Origin: Plutella xylostella
Taxonomy: Eukaryota > Arthropoda > Insecta > Lepidoptera > Plutellidae
Assembly (NCBI RefSeq): GCF_932276165.1
Contig: NC_064001.1
Location: 9,121,501-9,185,500 of the forward strand
DNA: 64,000 nt
Reading direction: 5' to 3'
Shown: positions 11,280 through 22,920 of the stretch, in pieces
Position numbering within the stretch: position 1 is the stretch's first letter
How the letters are laid out: the number at the start of each line of letters is the position of its first letter
Notes under the pieces: model-generated
Database searches by the model: none
Told to the model about the DNA's origin: nothing
What the model saw: only the letters and a program-made list of their open reading frames with translations
Position numbers and translations under genes: made by a program

Positions 11280-11582
11280 GATAAGATAAAAAATTATCTT
11301 AGAAAATTTTGCGAAATCGCCATTGGCTGTGAGATTATAATTTTGTGGTTGTAACGATGAATCTTCACAATCAAAGGTACGTAGCGCTATTTGAAAAGTA
11401 TTCATGTACAAATTGTTCAAAATGTAAGTATCATCAAAAATGTTCTTCTACCAATTGCTGTCATGTTCAAACTCTGCGAACGAAAACATTGGTATAGGGA
11501 GTCGCCTTCCCATAGAAGGCGGTGGTCACAAATATCGTAATGCATTTAATGTTCTTCCTACCGTTTTCAGGAATAACGATGG

Positions 11583-11795
11583 ACGAATTGTGTAGTAGTT
11601 AGTGATACTGACTGCTATACCGAAGGTCCCGGGTTAAAACCCCAGCCGGGACAGATATTTGTTTAATGATAGATATTTGTTAATGTGTGTATCTACCTAT
11701 CTGTGTAGATAATAATATCAGCTGTCCGATACCCATATTACAGGCTCTGCCTAGCTTGGGGTCGGATGGTCGTATGTGAGATGTTCCCACATAAT
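11583..11795 (+). mobile_element. tRNA-derived SINE
   Basis: A box-A/box-B-like head (GTAGTAGTTAGTGATACTGA, then GGTCCCGGGTTAAAACCC) is followed by GCCGGGACAGATATTTGTTT and the tail AATATCAGCTGTCCGATACC and ACAGGCTCTGCCTAGCTTGG. This head-tail combination is a common lepidopteran SINE. A related copy on the opposite strand lies at 45583-46070. It is not a functional tRNA: there is no credible anticodon arm. Confidence 0.65.
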
Positions 11796-11799
11796 TAGT

Positions 11800-14700
11800 A
11801 CCTATAATGATTATTGTAACTTTAATGGCTTCTGAATACGAAGCCAAATGGCACCGCTATGTTAAGTCTATTGCTGTCTTGTCGTGCGGGCTATTATGTC
11901 GATAAGTTAGTTTATGTCGGTAGGTATATCTACATAGTGTTTTGTAATTAAGCTATTGTTACTTATTTTAGTGCCAACATACCTTTTTCTATTTTAGAAA
12001 CTAGTTCGGTAAAATTTCGGTACTAAAGTACTTCTCCAAAAACGATATTTGCCAAAGAAACAGTAAAATGATGTAACTACATATTCTACATCATTAACTT
12101 TAATCATATGGAGATGTTTAAAAAATCTGATATTTAATCTGTTTTTATTGCTTTTTTACAATTGATGAACTTCATGTGAAAGTTTTTAATTATTGGTCTA
12201 TTCTAAAATATTGTACTACCTACATACATTTAATAATGTTATTAATTAGCACTTTGAGCGAAAAGGGCACATTTCACGAAATGTAGTTAAGTATAATGAT
12301 AGATAAACTTAAACATACTTAAAAATACTTAAGTACTTGCTTACCTATGGTTTTTATACGATCACGAAAGCGAGAAAATAAACATAAACTAGCTCTGCAC
12401 TCATGCGATAGCTTCTTTCTTTGATTAACTGAACTCCGTGAAAAATTTGAGATATGCCCCTTTCATTCTGAAGGTGTTTGTAGTAAGCAAATTATGGCTG
12501 TGTTAGATTAATATCTCCCATGTTTGAAATTTGTATGAGTATTTGATAAATTAATGATAAAATGTAGCTTTGAATGTAATTATGAATTTGTCTTACATTC
12601 ATGACAGTGTTTGAAATAAATTAACTGAAATATTGTATGAAAATTTTATTCATATCATTAACAAAGAAGCCCTACACAATAATAATATAAAAATATACAT
12701 ACAGGCTGTTGAAAAAGTGGTATAGTATCTGGAACTACAGTGATTCAGGAATCAGGATCTTAAATAAACATCTCAGCGCCCCATACTAAAAGATCATGTC
12801 CCCAACAATGTTCATACTATGGAGATGTAAAAAAATGGAACGTAAAAGTAAAATAATCGAAATTAACAAAGTCATAAAACTTTTTTTTTTTGAAAAAGCT
12901 GGTAAGTAAGTCAACTTTTTTTGGATTACTCTTTTGGAACACATTGTAAAATTGGATTGAAAAAAAGAGTCAAAAATCAATAGTTTTGTCTTATTAAAAC
13001 TCAAGTGGGGTGCATGTGTATCTTACTGAAAAAAGGTCGGAAGTAAAAGGGGTTCCGCACTTTACAGTACTTTCAGCGTATTTAAGACAGGAGCCAATTG
13101 AATTGCTAACGGTCTACAACGGCTGCTCTGGGGTACTCAAATGGTGGTATATTTTTTTGTGAGTACGTCCTTAAAGTACGGATTTGAATACATAAATAAT
13201 GAATTTGATTAAAATATTAACTAAACGAAGTCCTTAAAATGAAGGTAATTTTATTTTTATATTATCTTCTGCGCCGCATTAATGAGAAAGACACCTACTC
13301 TACCAAAATTTTATGGATGCAGAATGCTAGGTGTTGATTTTTTATTGATTTGGTCTCAATTATTTGGTGAAAAATTAAAGTGGCAGAGTATGGGTATGTA
13401 TGACTGTATTTATATAACTTGTTATATTTTATTTCAACGACAAGGTTTCTTCTGTAAGAAAAAACAAAATATTAAATAAAGGTTATTTTATTGTCAGAAG
13501 GTTGGGAACCGCTGGCCGTGCCGGCGCGGGGAGCGGACAGTTTACAGAGATGGCCGAATGATGAATTATTCAATCTAAATATACATCAGTTTACTGTCCG
13601 GCTAAGAGCTCTAAGCGAATACGAATGCGGACTATATTGCGATAAACTACATTAAATACCTAAGTAAATACACTCACCGGCAATGAAAAAGTTTCATTGA
13701 AAAATCACCAAATTACTCCTAAACTGCACAAACTAACTTAATGATGACGCCTTCTGCAACATTTAAGTGCATTTATCGGCGCATCAGAATATTACCAACT
13801 AAAAACATACATATTTTGTTAAAATTTATTCATTATATATTTTTCGTATTAAACATTTAAAAAAATTGTGGCCATTTGGTGTCTGCATTTCGTAAGTATT
13901 CTTCTTCTATCGTGTAAAAGCACTAAGGTAACTTCCTCCAGTGTTTTGCTACTCTTATTGCGAGATCATTGGCCTTCATCAGGTCTCCTTGACTGCACTT
14001 TGGGGCATTTCGTAAGTGGAACTGTTTCTTTGCCCGTGAGTGTATTATTATAATATGTTGTAAGAGGAGACCAAATAATATCAGTATGTTGAATGCAGCA
14101 AATGGCCTATGTTCAGCAGTGGACGTTCAATGCAGCGAAACAACGCAACTTCGTTTTTTGTAAGCCAAAATATATTTTTTAACTAGGCACTGCCATCCAA
14201 AGGTTTTCTGTTAAAATTGATATAAGAAATAATGCCACCTTTTTATACTGCTTTATCTGATACAGCACCTATGTATATTTTCAGAAACAAAAATTGTAAA
14301 ACAATACTTATAAATAATGGGTGTCTAGTAGATTCGACTAGACACCTATCTAGACTTGTAACTATAAAAAGTACTGTTTAAATTGAATAGTTTTAAATGC
14401 TCCATCTCTAACTCTCAAAAGGCTATTTCAATTAAACGACTTTTCAATCACTCTCTCTTATTGAAGTCCCAATGACAGATGTGTTTCAATCTGGAGAATT
14501 GGATGGAAGTAATAAAATACTGAGATCCCAGACGATTTTATAAGAATAAATCACTTTCGCACAACGTTTACTTGATTGATTGACTTAAACCTAACATTAA
14601 AACATTTTACGGGATGATTTTTATGAATAATAGGCTTTTAATCAATGCGAAACAGACTACTTACCTACCTCTACAGTCTAATACTTAGATCACGCCTCAT

Positions 14701-16689
14701 TTTTACTGTAGACTAAAAGGTATTTTTTACCAAACCTACAATGGCCAATTCTGTAGAACTTTTCCAAACACCATTTATCGTAACGCGAAACTATGGAGCA
14801 CTCGGCCTTTCAGCCCAGGCCATAAATTACGTGGCTCCGTCACCAACATAGATACAAAAAGCCATTCGCTTTGTTCCCGCCACTGCCCCATACTCTAATG
14901 TGTTTCCTTGGTGGCTGTCACCTACATTGGTCACGCACATCTCTGTTGCGCTATGCACTCCTGGTACCTTATCATCATCATCAGTTCGTAATTGTCAACT
15001 ACTGGAGATAGGTCTCTCCAACGAAACGTCACAACACTTTGTGTTCCAGTTACCTACCTGTGTACCGTTGGTCAAGCTGGCATGAGGGCTTCCCACTTCT
15101 AGTGATATCTTTGTAGATAATTTAACTACAAGTTATGTATGCAAATGTTGTAACTATAAAATATGTTTTATTGGTAAAGAAAACATGTGTACAAAATGTT
15201 GTTAAATAAATAAAAAAAACTTTACCTTTATCAGGTGTAGCAATTGAATGTAAGCAACCAATATTAAAAGTTTATTTACTACTCCGCACCGCAACAACAG
15301 TGCGACGCCATCAACAATAGACTTACAAAATCTGGAGTGCAAAATATTTATCTCAGAACACCATTATTCATTCAATACAAGGTAGAATGTGGAGCCACGC
15401 ACAGTATTGTGATCCGAGCCCTATTGTATCACACTTGGTCGCAGTCGAACGGTCGTGCAGCCATTTTTTGTCAGCATCGAGTGAGGGCCCTACATCATTG
15501 TGTCGACGGCAGAGGGGGTGATTAAAAGACCTCTGACAGAGGTTCTTCTCGTTGCTGACGGTAGCTTGAAGCTTGATAGACAATTTAAATTATATTAACG
15601 TGTGGTGTCTACTTCAGCTAAGGCATAGTTAGTCTATAGCTAAGGCAACAATATCAATTAATTGTAATAATAAATATATAATTTGAAAGGATGCTCGAGG
15701 TGTTGCTTTTGACATTAACTTATTCATCTTATTTGAAATGATGGTAGACTGATATTTAGACAAACAAGAAATAACTGTAAAATTTTAAATCCTATTATTT
15801 AATTATAATTAAATCTAGTTATCAGTTATTAATATAATATTATATTATCAACACTAGGGTATATTTATTTATTTATGCTTTTATTGCACAATTTACAAAA
15901 GTAGATGTACAAATTATGTATGAATGGTATAGTGTATTTCTTATGCAAAAGCTTTCACTTTAAAAATTCTATATTCTTCACATTTCAAAAGATCCAGGTA
16001 GTTCAAACTGATAAAGTTAGCCTTTGGCTATAAATATGAAATCGGAAAACATGCTTGCTAAGTGAGACTTGCAAACTAAGTACTGAAGCTTTGTAAAAGC
16101 TTATTCTTATTAAAAGGAATATAGTATTCAAGTTTAAAGCTTATGGTGCTAACAACACTGACCCCCAAATTCGCGAGAACTGCCTACATGCAACTGGCCG
16201 GAGTCCAAATCGTTTCGGCCGGCGACCGGCAACTGTTTTTACTGAAAGATTTTACGAATCGTTTTCAACTTCAAAACAGTGTGGGTTCAAACGATTTGCG
16301 TTTAGAAATTTTTTGGTCCTTCGCTTTTATTCGAATCAAGGCGTGGAAAAAGTTTTTTCTAGGCACTGTACGTGTTAAGAAAAATATTCCGCATATTCGG
16401 CGGATAACAAAAAGTACGTTTTTGTAGGAGTTGCTTTGATCTTTTCGCAATAAAACCTATGCGATAGCCGTCTGCTAGATACTTCTCTGTATTATTTGGG
16501 TCATGTCCAGGATCGTAGGGAACTTTATTTTAAACATGGTGTTACAACAATGATAGCTATTGTAAGCCAAACCTGTCACAAAACTCATTAATTTGTATAC
16601 TATTGTAGTATCAACAGTTTCTCGTACCTAATATGGCTTTTCCCCCAACATGCAAAATTTTTGTAGAATTTAAAAACATTACATTTCGT
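11800..16689. other. Intergenic, no gene recognised
   Basis: AT-rich sequence with short unsupported open frames (for example 13282-13479 and 16143-16427). Small repeat scraps are visible, such as CCTATGTTCAGCAGTGGACG near 14105 (end of an RTE LINE) and a CCATCCAAAGG LINE-tail scrap near 14192. No splice-consistent exon series or domain was found. Confidence 0.5.
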
Positions 16690-16991
16690 TACAATAGATG
16701 AAATAATAAATATGATAGGTTTTGCTCACGTGAGTACGTCTAAGGTCCAAGGCTCGGCGTGTGGGGGCCCCCTCGATGCTTGAGAAATCTAAATAAATAT
16801 TTAGGTATACACACACAAAATTCACTTGTCGGTTTATAAAAGAATAAACAAATATAATGCCTAATGGCAGCTAACGATATTAAACCGAAATTTCCCAAAT
16901 TCACAATGATTCCGATAATCGCGACCGCGCCGAGTTACAAAAGCATAATGATTCAATCAGACGAAGGCTGATAACGACTGACCTCTTGTCA
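16690..16991 (-). mobile_element. Solo LTR of a BEL/Pao element
   Basis: Read on the - strand, it starts TGACAAG, continues CAGTCGTTATCAGCC, CGGCGCGGTCGCGATTATCG, CATTAGGCATTATATTTGT, TCTCAAGCATC, ACGCCGAGCCTTGGACCTT and CACGTGAGCAAAACCTAT. The same blocks occur in the same order in the 5' LTR at 30895-31188, with nearly equal length. No internal BEL sequence is attached, so it is a solo LTR, or an LTR remnant, of the same family. Confidence 0.7.
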
Positions 16992-17410
16992 AAGAAAAAT
17001 TAACCTACCCACATACAAATATTAAAAGGTCTGGATTAACATTGTTTGAATAATGTACTAACGCATATTGTGTATTGTGCATATATTGTGCATGTAACAA
17101 ATATTATTATTGAACTTATGTCACTTCTTCTGTATAAATATTTGTTCACCTTTCAGGTAGATTAAGGTCTTGTGCTTATATCAAAGTTTAAAAACTTTAA
17201 TGTACCCTTAATCATGCAAATTCATTTCATTCATTTCATTTCAAAAGTATTCGAACGGTATGAACCACATTTTATACAATGAACAAAAATTAAAACTCCA
17301 AGTGGCCCTAATCAAACACTCTCCAAGATGCACAAAATGGTGACCAAAAAAAAGACTCAGGCGGGTTACTCTATACTGATGAAAAACTAACGAACCAAAG
17401 CATAATAGAG

Positions 17411-17665
17411 AAGCGGCGTGGCCCTCAACGGCCTCAGTGGCAGTGGGCCGGACACATTGCTCGAAGGTCTGATGGTCGGTGGAGCAGAAGAGTCCTGGAG
17501 TGGAGACCACGTACCGGCAAGCGCAGCGTTGGGCGGCCCCCCGCGAGATGGACGGACGATATAGTCAAGTCCGCGGGGAAGCACTGGATGCGGGCCGCCT
17601 CCGATCGGACAAGGTGGAAATCATTGGGGGAGGCCTATGTTCAGCAGTGGACGTCCTATGGCTGA
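17411..17665 (+). pseudogene. RTE-type LINE, C-terminal fragment of ORF2
   Basis: An open frame ending in TGA at 17663-17665 reads WQWAGHIARRSDGRWSRRV, then GRPPARWTDDIVKSAG, then SLGEAYVQQWTSYG, the conserved C-terminal tail of RTE-clade reverse transcriptases. It is followed by (GATGAT)n, the usual RTE 3' tail. Everything 5' of the fragment is missing, as in a 5'-truncated insertion. Confidence 0.85.
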
Positions 17666-17669
17666 GATG

Positions 17670-18595
17670 ATGATGATGATGATGTGGCCCTCAAAGCTGC
17701 TGTGTTCCGAAACGTAGTTTTTCGTCATATAGAGTGACTGCCCTAAACCTTTTAGAATTTGTAAGCACATTTCCACGGATGCTAATAAATGGGGGCCCGG
17801 GGGCTTGTCTTCATGGTTTTCATTACCAAACGTTTACTGACGCCGTCAAAATTCTAAATTAATTGCTCAAGCAATGATTATAACTATAATATGTCAATGC
17901 ACTCAAGCTATAGATGCCGATGATTGACGAAACATTCAACGTATTTGCTATTAAAGTCGAAAAATCGATACAATCGATCGAATGAGCAGCTCGATACAGC
18001 TAAACAGTACCATACAAAAAATATATATTGGGATGGGTAACGATTAAATTTTCTTACAACCAGAAAGCAGTTTCAAGACACTGAACGCAATTTTTATACA
18101 GAATAGGGGCCCGGTTTTTTAGGTCCCGGACGAAGAAAACGGGGAATGGGAGCAAACAACCAGAGTGCTTACTCCATTAGTAATATTACTGTACGTGGAT
18201 TGAATCACAAGTTGGGATCTATGAAAGGGATCTGTAAATCGGAACTGGATGCTCTCCGCACCTTGGATAATGTGATTGTTCGATTCGATTTGATCGTCTG
18301 TTTAGAAAAGGGAGTTTAAACTTGTAGTGGCATTTTGGGTGACGGCGATTTCCATTTAAAAGTTTTTTTCGTGGGTATTCTAAGATATAAAAGGACCACT
18401 TGAATGGAAAGCGTCTTATGAAGAAAATGGCTGATTTCATTATCCCACAATCACGTAGGTACTTTGTATACTTCACCAAATTATGCATTTATAATAATAG
18501 GCATATTAAAGACTATAGGTAATGTTTCCACTATTTTTTTTATTAAAAAATTTTAAATTGCTAAATGTTTTTATTTGATACAAAGTTAAATAAGC
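17670..18595. other. Intergenic spacer downstream of protease unit A
   Basis: No gene recognised. It lies between the RTE tail and the last codon of protease unit A. Open frames (for example 18219-18488, - strand) have no domain or paralog support. Confidence 0.5.
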
Positions 18596-18969
18596 TTACG
18601 GTTTAAAGGCGTATATTCTATTCAAGAAAGCCGTAAGATTAGTTATTCTCGGTGGTCCCGTGCCTTTTATAACTTTCTCGACCCAATCCGCCCATAAAGA
18701 TACTCTCGAGAACACAACTGGCGTGTTTGGCTCCCCGCAGCCAAATCCAAAGGAGTTTACTCCAAAAACGTAGTACATTTTTCCTGACATATCCTTTGGG
18801 AGGTCCAGCTCCACCTGGAAGGCACCACCGGAGTCACCCTGAGGGAAAAATAGAGGAATGTTGAAGGTAGGTAGCTCAGTCGGATATAAATAAGCGGCTG
18901 CTTCTCCTATTCGGCCAATGAGTTCTTTGGAATTTAAGTACAATGTACTATTGGTACCATCGCTCATAC

Positions 18970-19195
18970 TTTGGAAAGAAAACGTTGTGAGGATACCCAT
19001 CCTGTCTAGGATAGGCACCTCTGCGTGAAATAAATGTATTTACAATTTTACATTTGTCACCTCATTAACCCGCACTGGACCAGTATGGTGGGAAATGGTC
19101 CAAGGAAGGGTGTTTAGAACTTGGGGATATGCACAAGGATTCCATGCGAAAGAGACAGGTGCAGCTACTTCTACGCCCACAGATAATGGAATATT
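18970..19195 (+). repeat. RTE-type LINE 3'-region repeat (second copy)
   Basis: GAAAACGTTGTGAGGATACC, ACCCGCACTGGACCAGTATG, GTGGGAAATGGTCC, GATATGCACAAGGATTCCAT and CACAGATAATGGAAT match the repeat at 3230-3420 in the same order. It lies in the intron between the last two exons of unit A. Confidence 0.6.
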
Positions 19196-20147
19196 ACATA
19201 ATAAACACTTACTGGGCAAGTATTTATTCCGCCGGTGCGGTTTCCCCCGCATATCTGGGTTCCTTTAATTTCACAGAAGTCTGTGGTACAGCTGGATTTC
19301 ACAAGTTCACCGCAATCATCAACCTCTATAACATCGAGCTCTGATACTTCTATTTTAGGTGTAGTAATTTTTTTCGCTGAAAATATAATTACAATTTCAA
19401 TTGTAAGTTCATGAATTTAGAAACCAAGAAACTGATTTCATTGATCAATACAGCATCCCATCAAAAACTGTTTCTTTATAAAAATCTAGCCCTGACTCGC
19501 ATGATATCTAATATAATTCCCCCTGAAGTGAAGTAGAAATTATAATGCTATCAAGAGGTCATCAATAAAGTCAATAATGGTAGGTAATGACTATTTAAGC
19601 CGAACCAGGGCCAGGCGTTGGTCTGCTAAATGTATACCTACTTTGTGGATATAATTACGGAATAACAATCATATTATTACCAGATTCCACAGCACCCCAC
19701 CCTGTCACAGTTTTCGGGTTCGATGGAAGCTCGTTTGTTTCAGAACTAGTCCACAAGCAAGCTGGTCGAATCCGCATCGAAAATTCCACTGGTTGCTCCA
19801 GCTCCATAATGGCTACATCATTATACTTCTTTGGCGCTTGGTAGTCATCGGCAACAACGGTACGCATGATTTTAAAGTCACTTTTACCATCACTGTTCTA
19901 GAAATCACATTAGGTTTAGTATTCATCAATTACCTTACGGATGCTCCAGATTTATATGTATATTACTCTTGGTATTTTAATAACTTACTTTGTCAATTAT
20001 ATTCTGACTTCCTAGTCTCACAATCTTAGGGTCAGGTTCAGCGATAGTGGAGTCTACAGGGACGTGTGTGCAGTGCGCCGCCGTCAGAACAATTTTGTTA
20101 CTGATTAATGTGCAGCCGCATTTGAAAACCCACAAACCATCGGTATC

Positions 20148-21282
20148 AAATTCAAATTCAAATTCAAATTCAAATCATTTATTTGTGACACATAGGTTAT
20201 AGACAGGCTTTTACAAGGTCAAAACTAGTATCATCTATGGTCTACCATAAAGGTGTACAAATTTAAAATATTATAAAAGTGACTTCAAAAATCATGCAAT
20301 AATTATAAATAAAATTAATTAAACAATTAGCACAAATTACAATTCATATGTACCTATTCACATTCAACAGTAAACAATAAACAAACAATGTCAGCAATTA
20401 TAATTAATTATATGGAAGTAAATGCATTAAATTAAATAACATGTGTGAAAATAGAAAAATATAATTAAGTGATTCGTTCGGATGTGCTTTTAATATTTCT
20501 GGCTCTGGTCAGTAAAGAACTCATGTAGAGTATAATATGCCTTTCCGACTAGGATCTTCTTCAATTCCGATCTAAACTGGGTAACGCTTTCTAAGTCTCG
20601 TATATAGCGAGGTAAACTATTAAATATTTTCGGAGCCATTCCTAATACGCTTTTATTATACAAAGCCGACTTCCGAGATTTTGCCGCTACCTTGTTTTGG
20701 CACCTAAGACTTCTGAAGCTATCAAAAAGATGTCTGTTGGATTTTAAAAACGATGCTATCTCATAGATATATAAACATGGTACAGTGAGGATCTTTAAAT
20801 TTATAAAATGTTGTTTGCAGCTGTCTGTTGATTTTAAATTTTTCATCGCACGGATGCACTTTTTTTGGGATTTAAATACATGGCTTATATCTGTAGAATT
20901 GCCCCAAAATATTATGCCGTACCTCAGTGTGGAATATACATATCCAAAGTAGGCAGTAACCAAAGTTTCTTCATTCGCTACCTTTGATAGCACATGTAGC
21001 GCATAAGAAAATTTATTTATTTTTTTACAAATGTTGTCAATTTGTGCTTTCCAGTTCAATTTATTGTCTACATAAATTCCAAGAAACTTTGTCACTTGTG
21101 TTTCATCTACAATAGTGTCGCGATAATATATGTTAAATTTATCCGGATAAGCCCTTTGTCTAAAATTCATAATATACGTTTTTGTCAAGTTAATAATTAA
21201 ATTGTTCGATGTCATCCAGTCTATTATCTTTTCTAGAGAGTCATTTATTTGCGTCTCTTGAGAATTTTTATTTTTTTCCATA
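20148..21282 (-). mobile_element. 5'-truncated jockey/CR1-like LINE inserted in a protease exon
   Basis: A 263-codon open frame (21281 to 20490) encodes the C-terminal part of a non-LTR reverse transcriptase: LIINLTKTYIMNFRQ, TKFLGIYVDNKLNWKAQI and YVYSTLRYGIIFWGNS. The 3' end is an (AATTTG)n-type tail at 20148-20175. The left flank GGTATC and right flank ATCGCTTTCC are contiguous protease exon sequence in the paralogs (as at 24445-24465), so the insertion point is inside the His-exon of unit A. A clear target-site duplication was not seen. The frame is long and intact, so the insertion is fairly recent. Confidence 0.88.
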
Positions 21283-22177
21283 AATCGCTTTCCAACCTAT
21301 GGCACCCTGGTAAATTAAAGGCAAAAGGTTAACGCGGCGCATGTGGTGGTAGGGATTTTAAATGTGGAAAATGAAATCGATTTGTTTAAAAAACACCAAC
21401 TCGATCAAACTCTATTTTTCTAAATTAATTCATTTAAGTTTGGTTTGAAATTATCTAAAATAATTGTTATATCAAACATAAAATAACAAGCCGAGTATAC
21501 CTTTATATTATTACCTATGTGTATTAGGCATACGGATTCAGCAATTTTATGAAATAATAAAAAAAAAATACCAACCATATGCGGAAAATCGCTTATTTTA
21601 GCATCATCTCTTTCAATACCGGAACTGCTAACAATTCCGCCTTTCTTTTTTTTACCTGAAACAATGATCACATCTATAAAAAAATGGCGTTTATAGGCAA
21701 GAGTCCACCTATCGATATTGTACAGTATCGCACAAAAAGGATTGTCATTTAAATGTATGCCGATTAAGTTTACAAATAATTCTGAATACCTACGATGTGT
21801 ACGATGTGTACGATGCCGGAAGGTGGACACTTATCTTAACATGTTGCACAAGTGGATCAAATTACATTGGGTTAATTTTATTGATTAGCATTTTAAGCAG
21901 CCACAGCAGATCATCATTATGTAAAGGAGTGAAACTTACAGGCTGCTGCCCTAGATACTTGTAATTCATTTCTTCGAGCCATCCAAATGTGGTTCCTGCA
22001 AGCTGAAATCATAAAGCAAAGATTCATAAGTAAACACCGACAACAAGAAGGCATAACATAACGGTATTTTGTTTCACGTGAGTATTATTTCGTTATAAAA
22101 ACAGATACAAACAATTTAAGTTCCATGGCCAAAAATCAATATAGGAAGGTTGCACTGTGACTTTTTTTTTTTAACAA

Positions 22178-22341
22178 TTAGGTGCCAATTTCGCCATAGT
22201 GGGTTAGAGCTAGAAGAGCATAACCAGGGATTATTGCTTGACTGTTGACACATCTGTCAATAATTTAATATGGAGATGACGTATAGTTGATCACCTTTCC
22301 CTGGTTACGATTTAACTGACCATGGAGAAATTGGAGCTAAA
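22178..22341. repeat. MITE, family 1 copy 2
   Basis: Ends AGGTGCCAATTTCGCCATAG and its mirror ATGGAGAAATTGGAGCTAA, with inner mirrored ATAACCAGGGATT/TCCCTGGTTACG and a central AATATGGAGATGACGTAT block. Same architecture as 812-968 and 41179-41328. It sits in the intron between the second and third exons of unit A. Confidence 0.75.
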
Positions 22342-22920
22342 TGGCCAACGTCGACTCTATTACACTTTAGGGAATACATAAAACATAAAACTAAACTACA
22401 AATAATACAAGGTTGACTTACTTCTCTCAAAAAAGGCTATTCCTGGAGCATAGAAGTCTGGCCACTTGGGGTCGAACTCTTCACACGGGTCTTCAGATGG
22501 AAGCTCTGTGTTCAAATATACATCTTCCAATCTTATAAATTTGTCCCTAATATTTTCTTCAGGTTCTTTCACAATAACTTTTTCAGTAATAGAAGAATTT
22601 CCCATGTCTGTTATTAGAGTTGTAGTTTGGTTTATGTTGTCATCATCGGGATTTTTTGTTGTCTGTAACAGAAAAATAAGAAATGTTAAAAAAATTATAA
22701 TAATACATCTCTCGTTTTATCATTCATATAATATTTTATGCATTCGTAAATTGAATAATCACTTGCCATCATAGTTACACTTGCCTCAGTTTGTTCAGTA
22801 ACGTTTGGCAAAATATGACTCATATAATTTTCAGTCGTTGTTTCCAGTTTTTTGTTTCCTTCCAACTGAAATATAATCAGAATCATTTGAATATAATATT
22901 ATATGTTAAAAGAAGCTCTA

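Larger units (their letters stand above)
18596..22865 (-). pseudogene. Snake-like serine protease unit A (second protease unit, LINE-disrupted)
   Basis: Second protease unit immediately 3' of gene B. Exons (5' to 3'): 22865-22785, 22662-22422, 22002-21940, 21655-21576, 21306-19989 (interrupted), 19897-19681, 19376-19213, 18838-18596. All match paralog exons in phase. It lacks signal-peptide and Pro/His-rich N-terminal exons and the small PLKF exon of the others. Its first exon can receive the gene B donor in frame, suggesting a B-A fusion. It shows LTAAHC (H57), NDVAIMEL (D102) and GDSGGAF (S195), but INTCP places Asn at residue 189 and the activation position reads GIERDDAK rather than IVGG. 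The first donor is GC (GAG/GCAAGT), or GT two codons later. A 1.1-kb LINE splits the His exon after GWKAI. Probably non-functional. Confidence 0.85.

Noticed and set aside
11590..11660. Possible tRNA gene
   Set aside because: Box-A/B-like sequence is present, but it continues into a standard SINE body and no cloverleaf with a usable anticodon stem could be drawn.
16143..16427. 94-codon open frame, + strand
   Set aside because: No recognisable domain, no splice partners, no supporting paralog. The length is plausible by chance in a locally GC-richer stretch.
18219..18488. 89-codon - strand frame downstream of unit A
   Set aside because: No paralog counterpart and no domain; unit A already ends with its own stop at 18596.
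21420..21830. 136-codon - strand frame in unit A taken as one gene
   Set aside because: It is an unspliced read through the activation exon (21655-21576) and its introns; only the 80-base exon is supported by paralogs.
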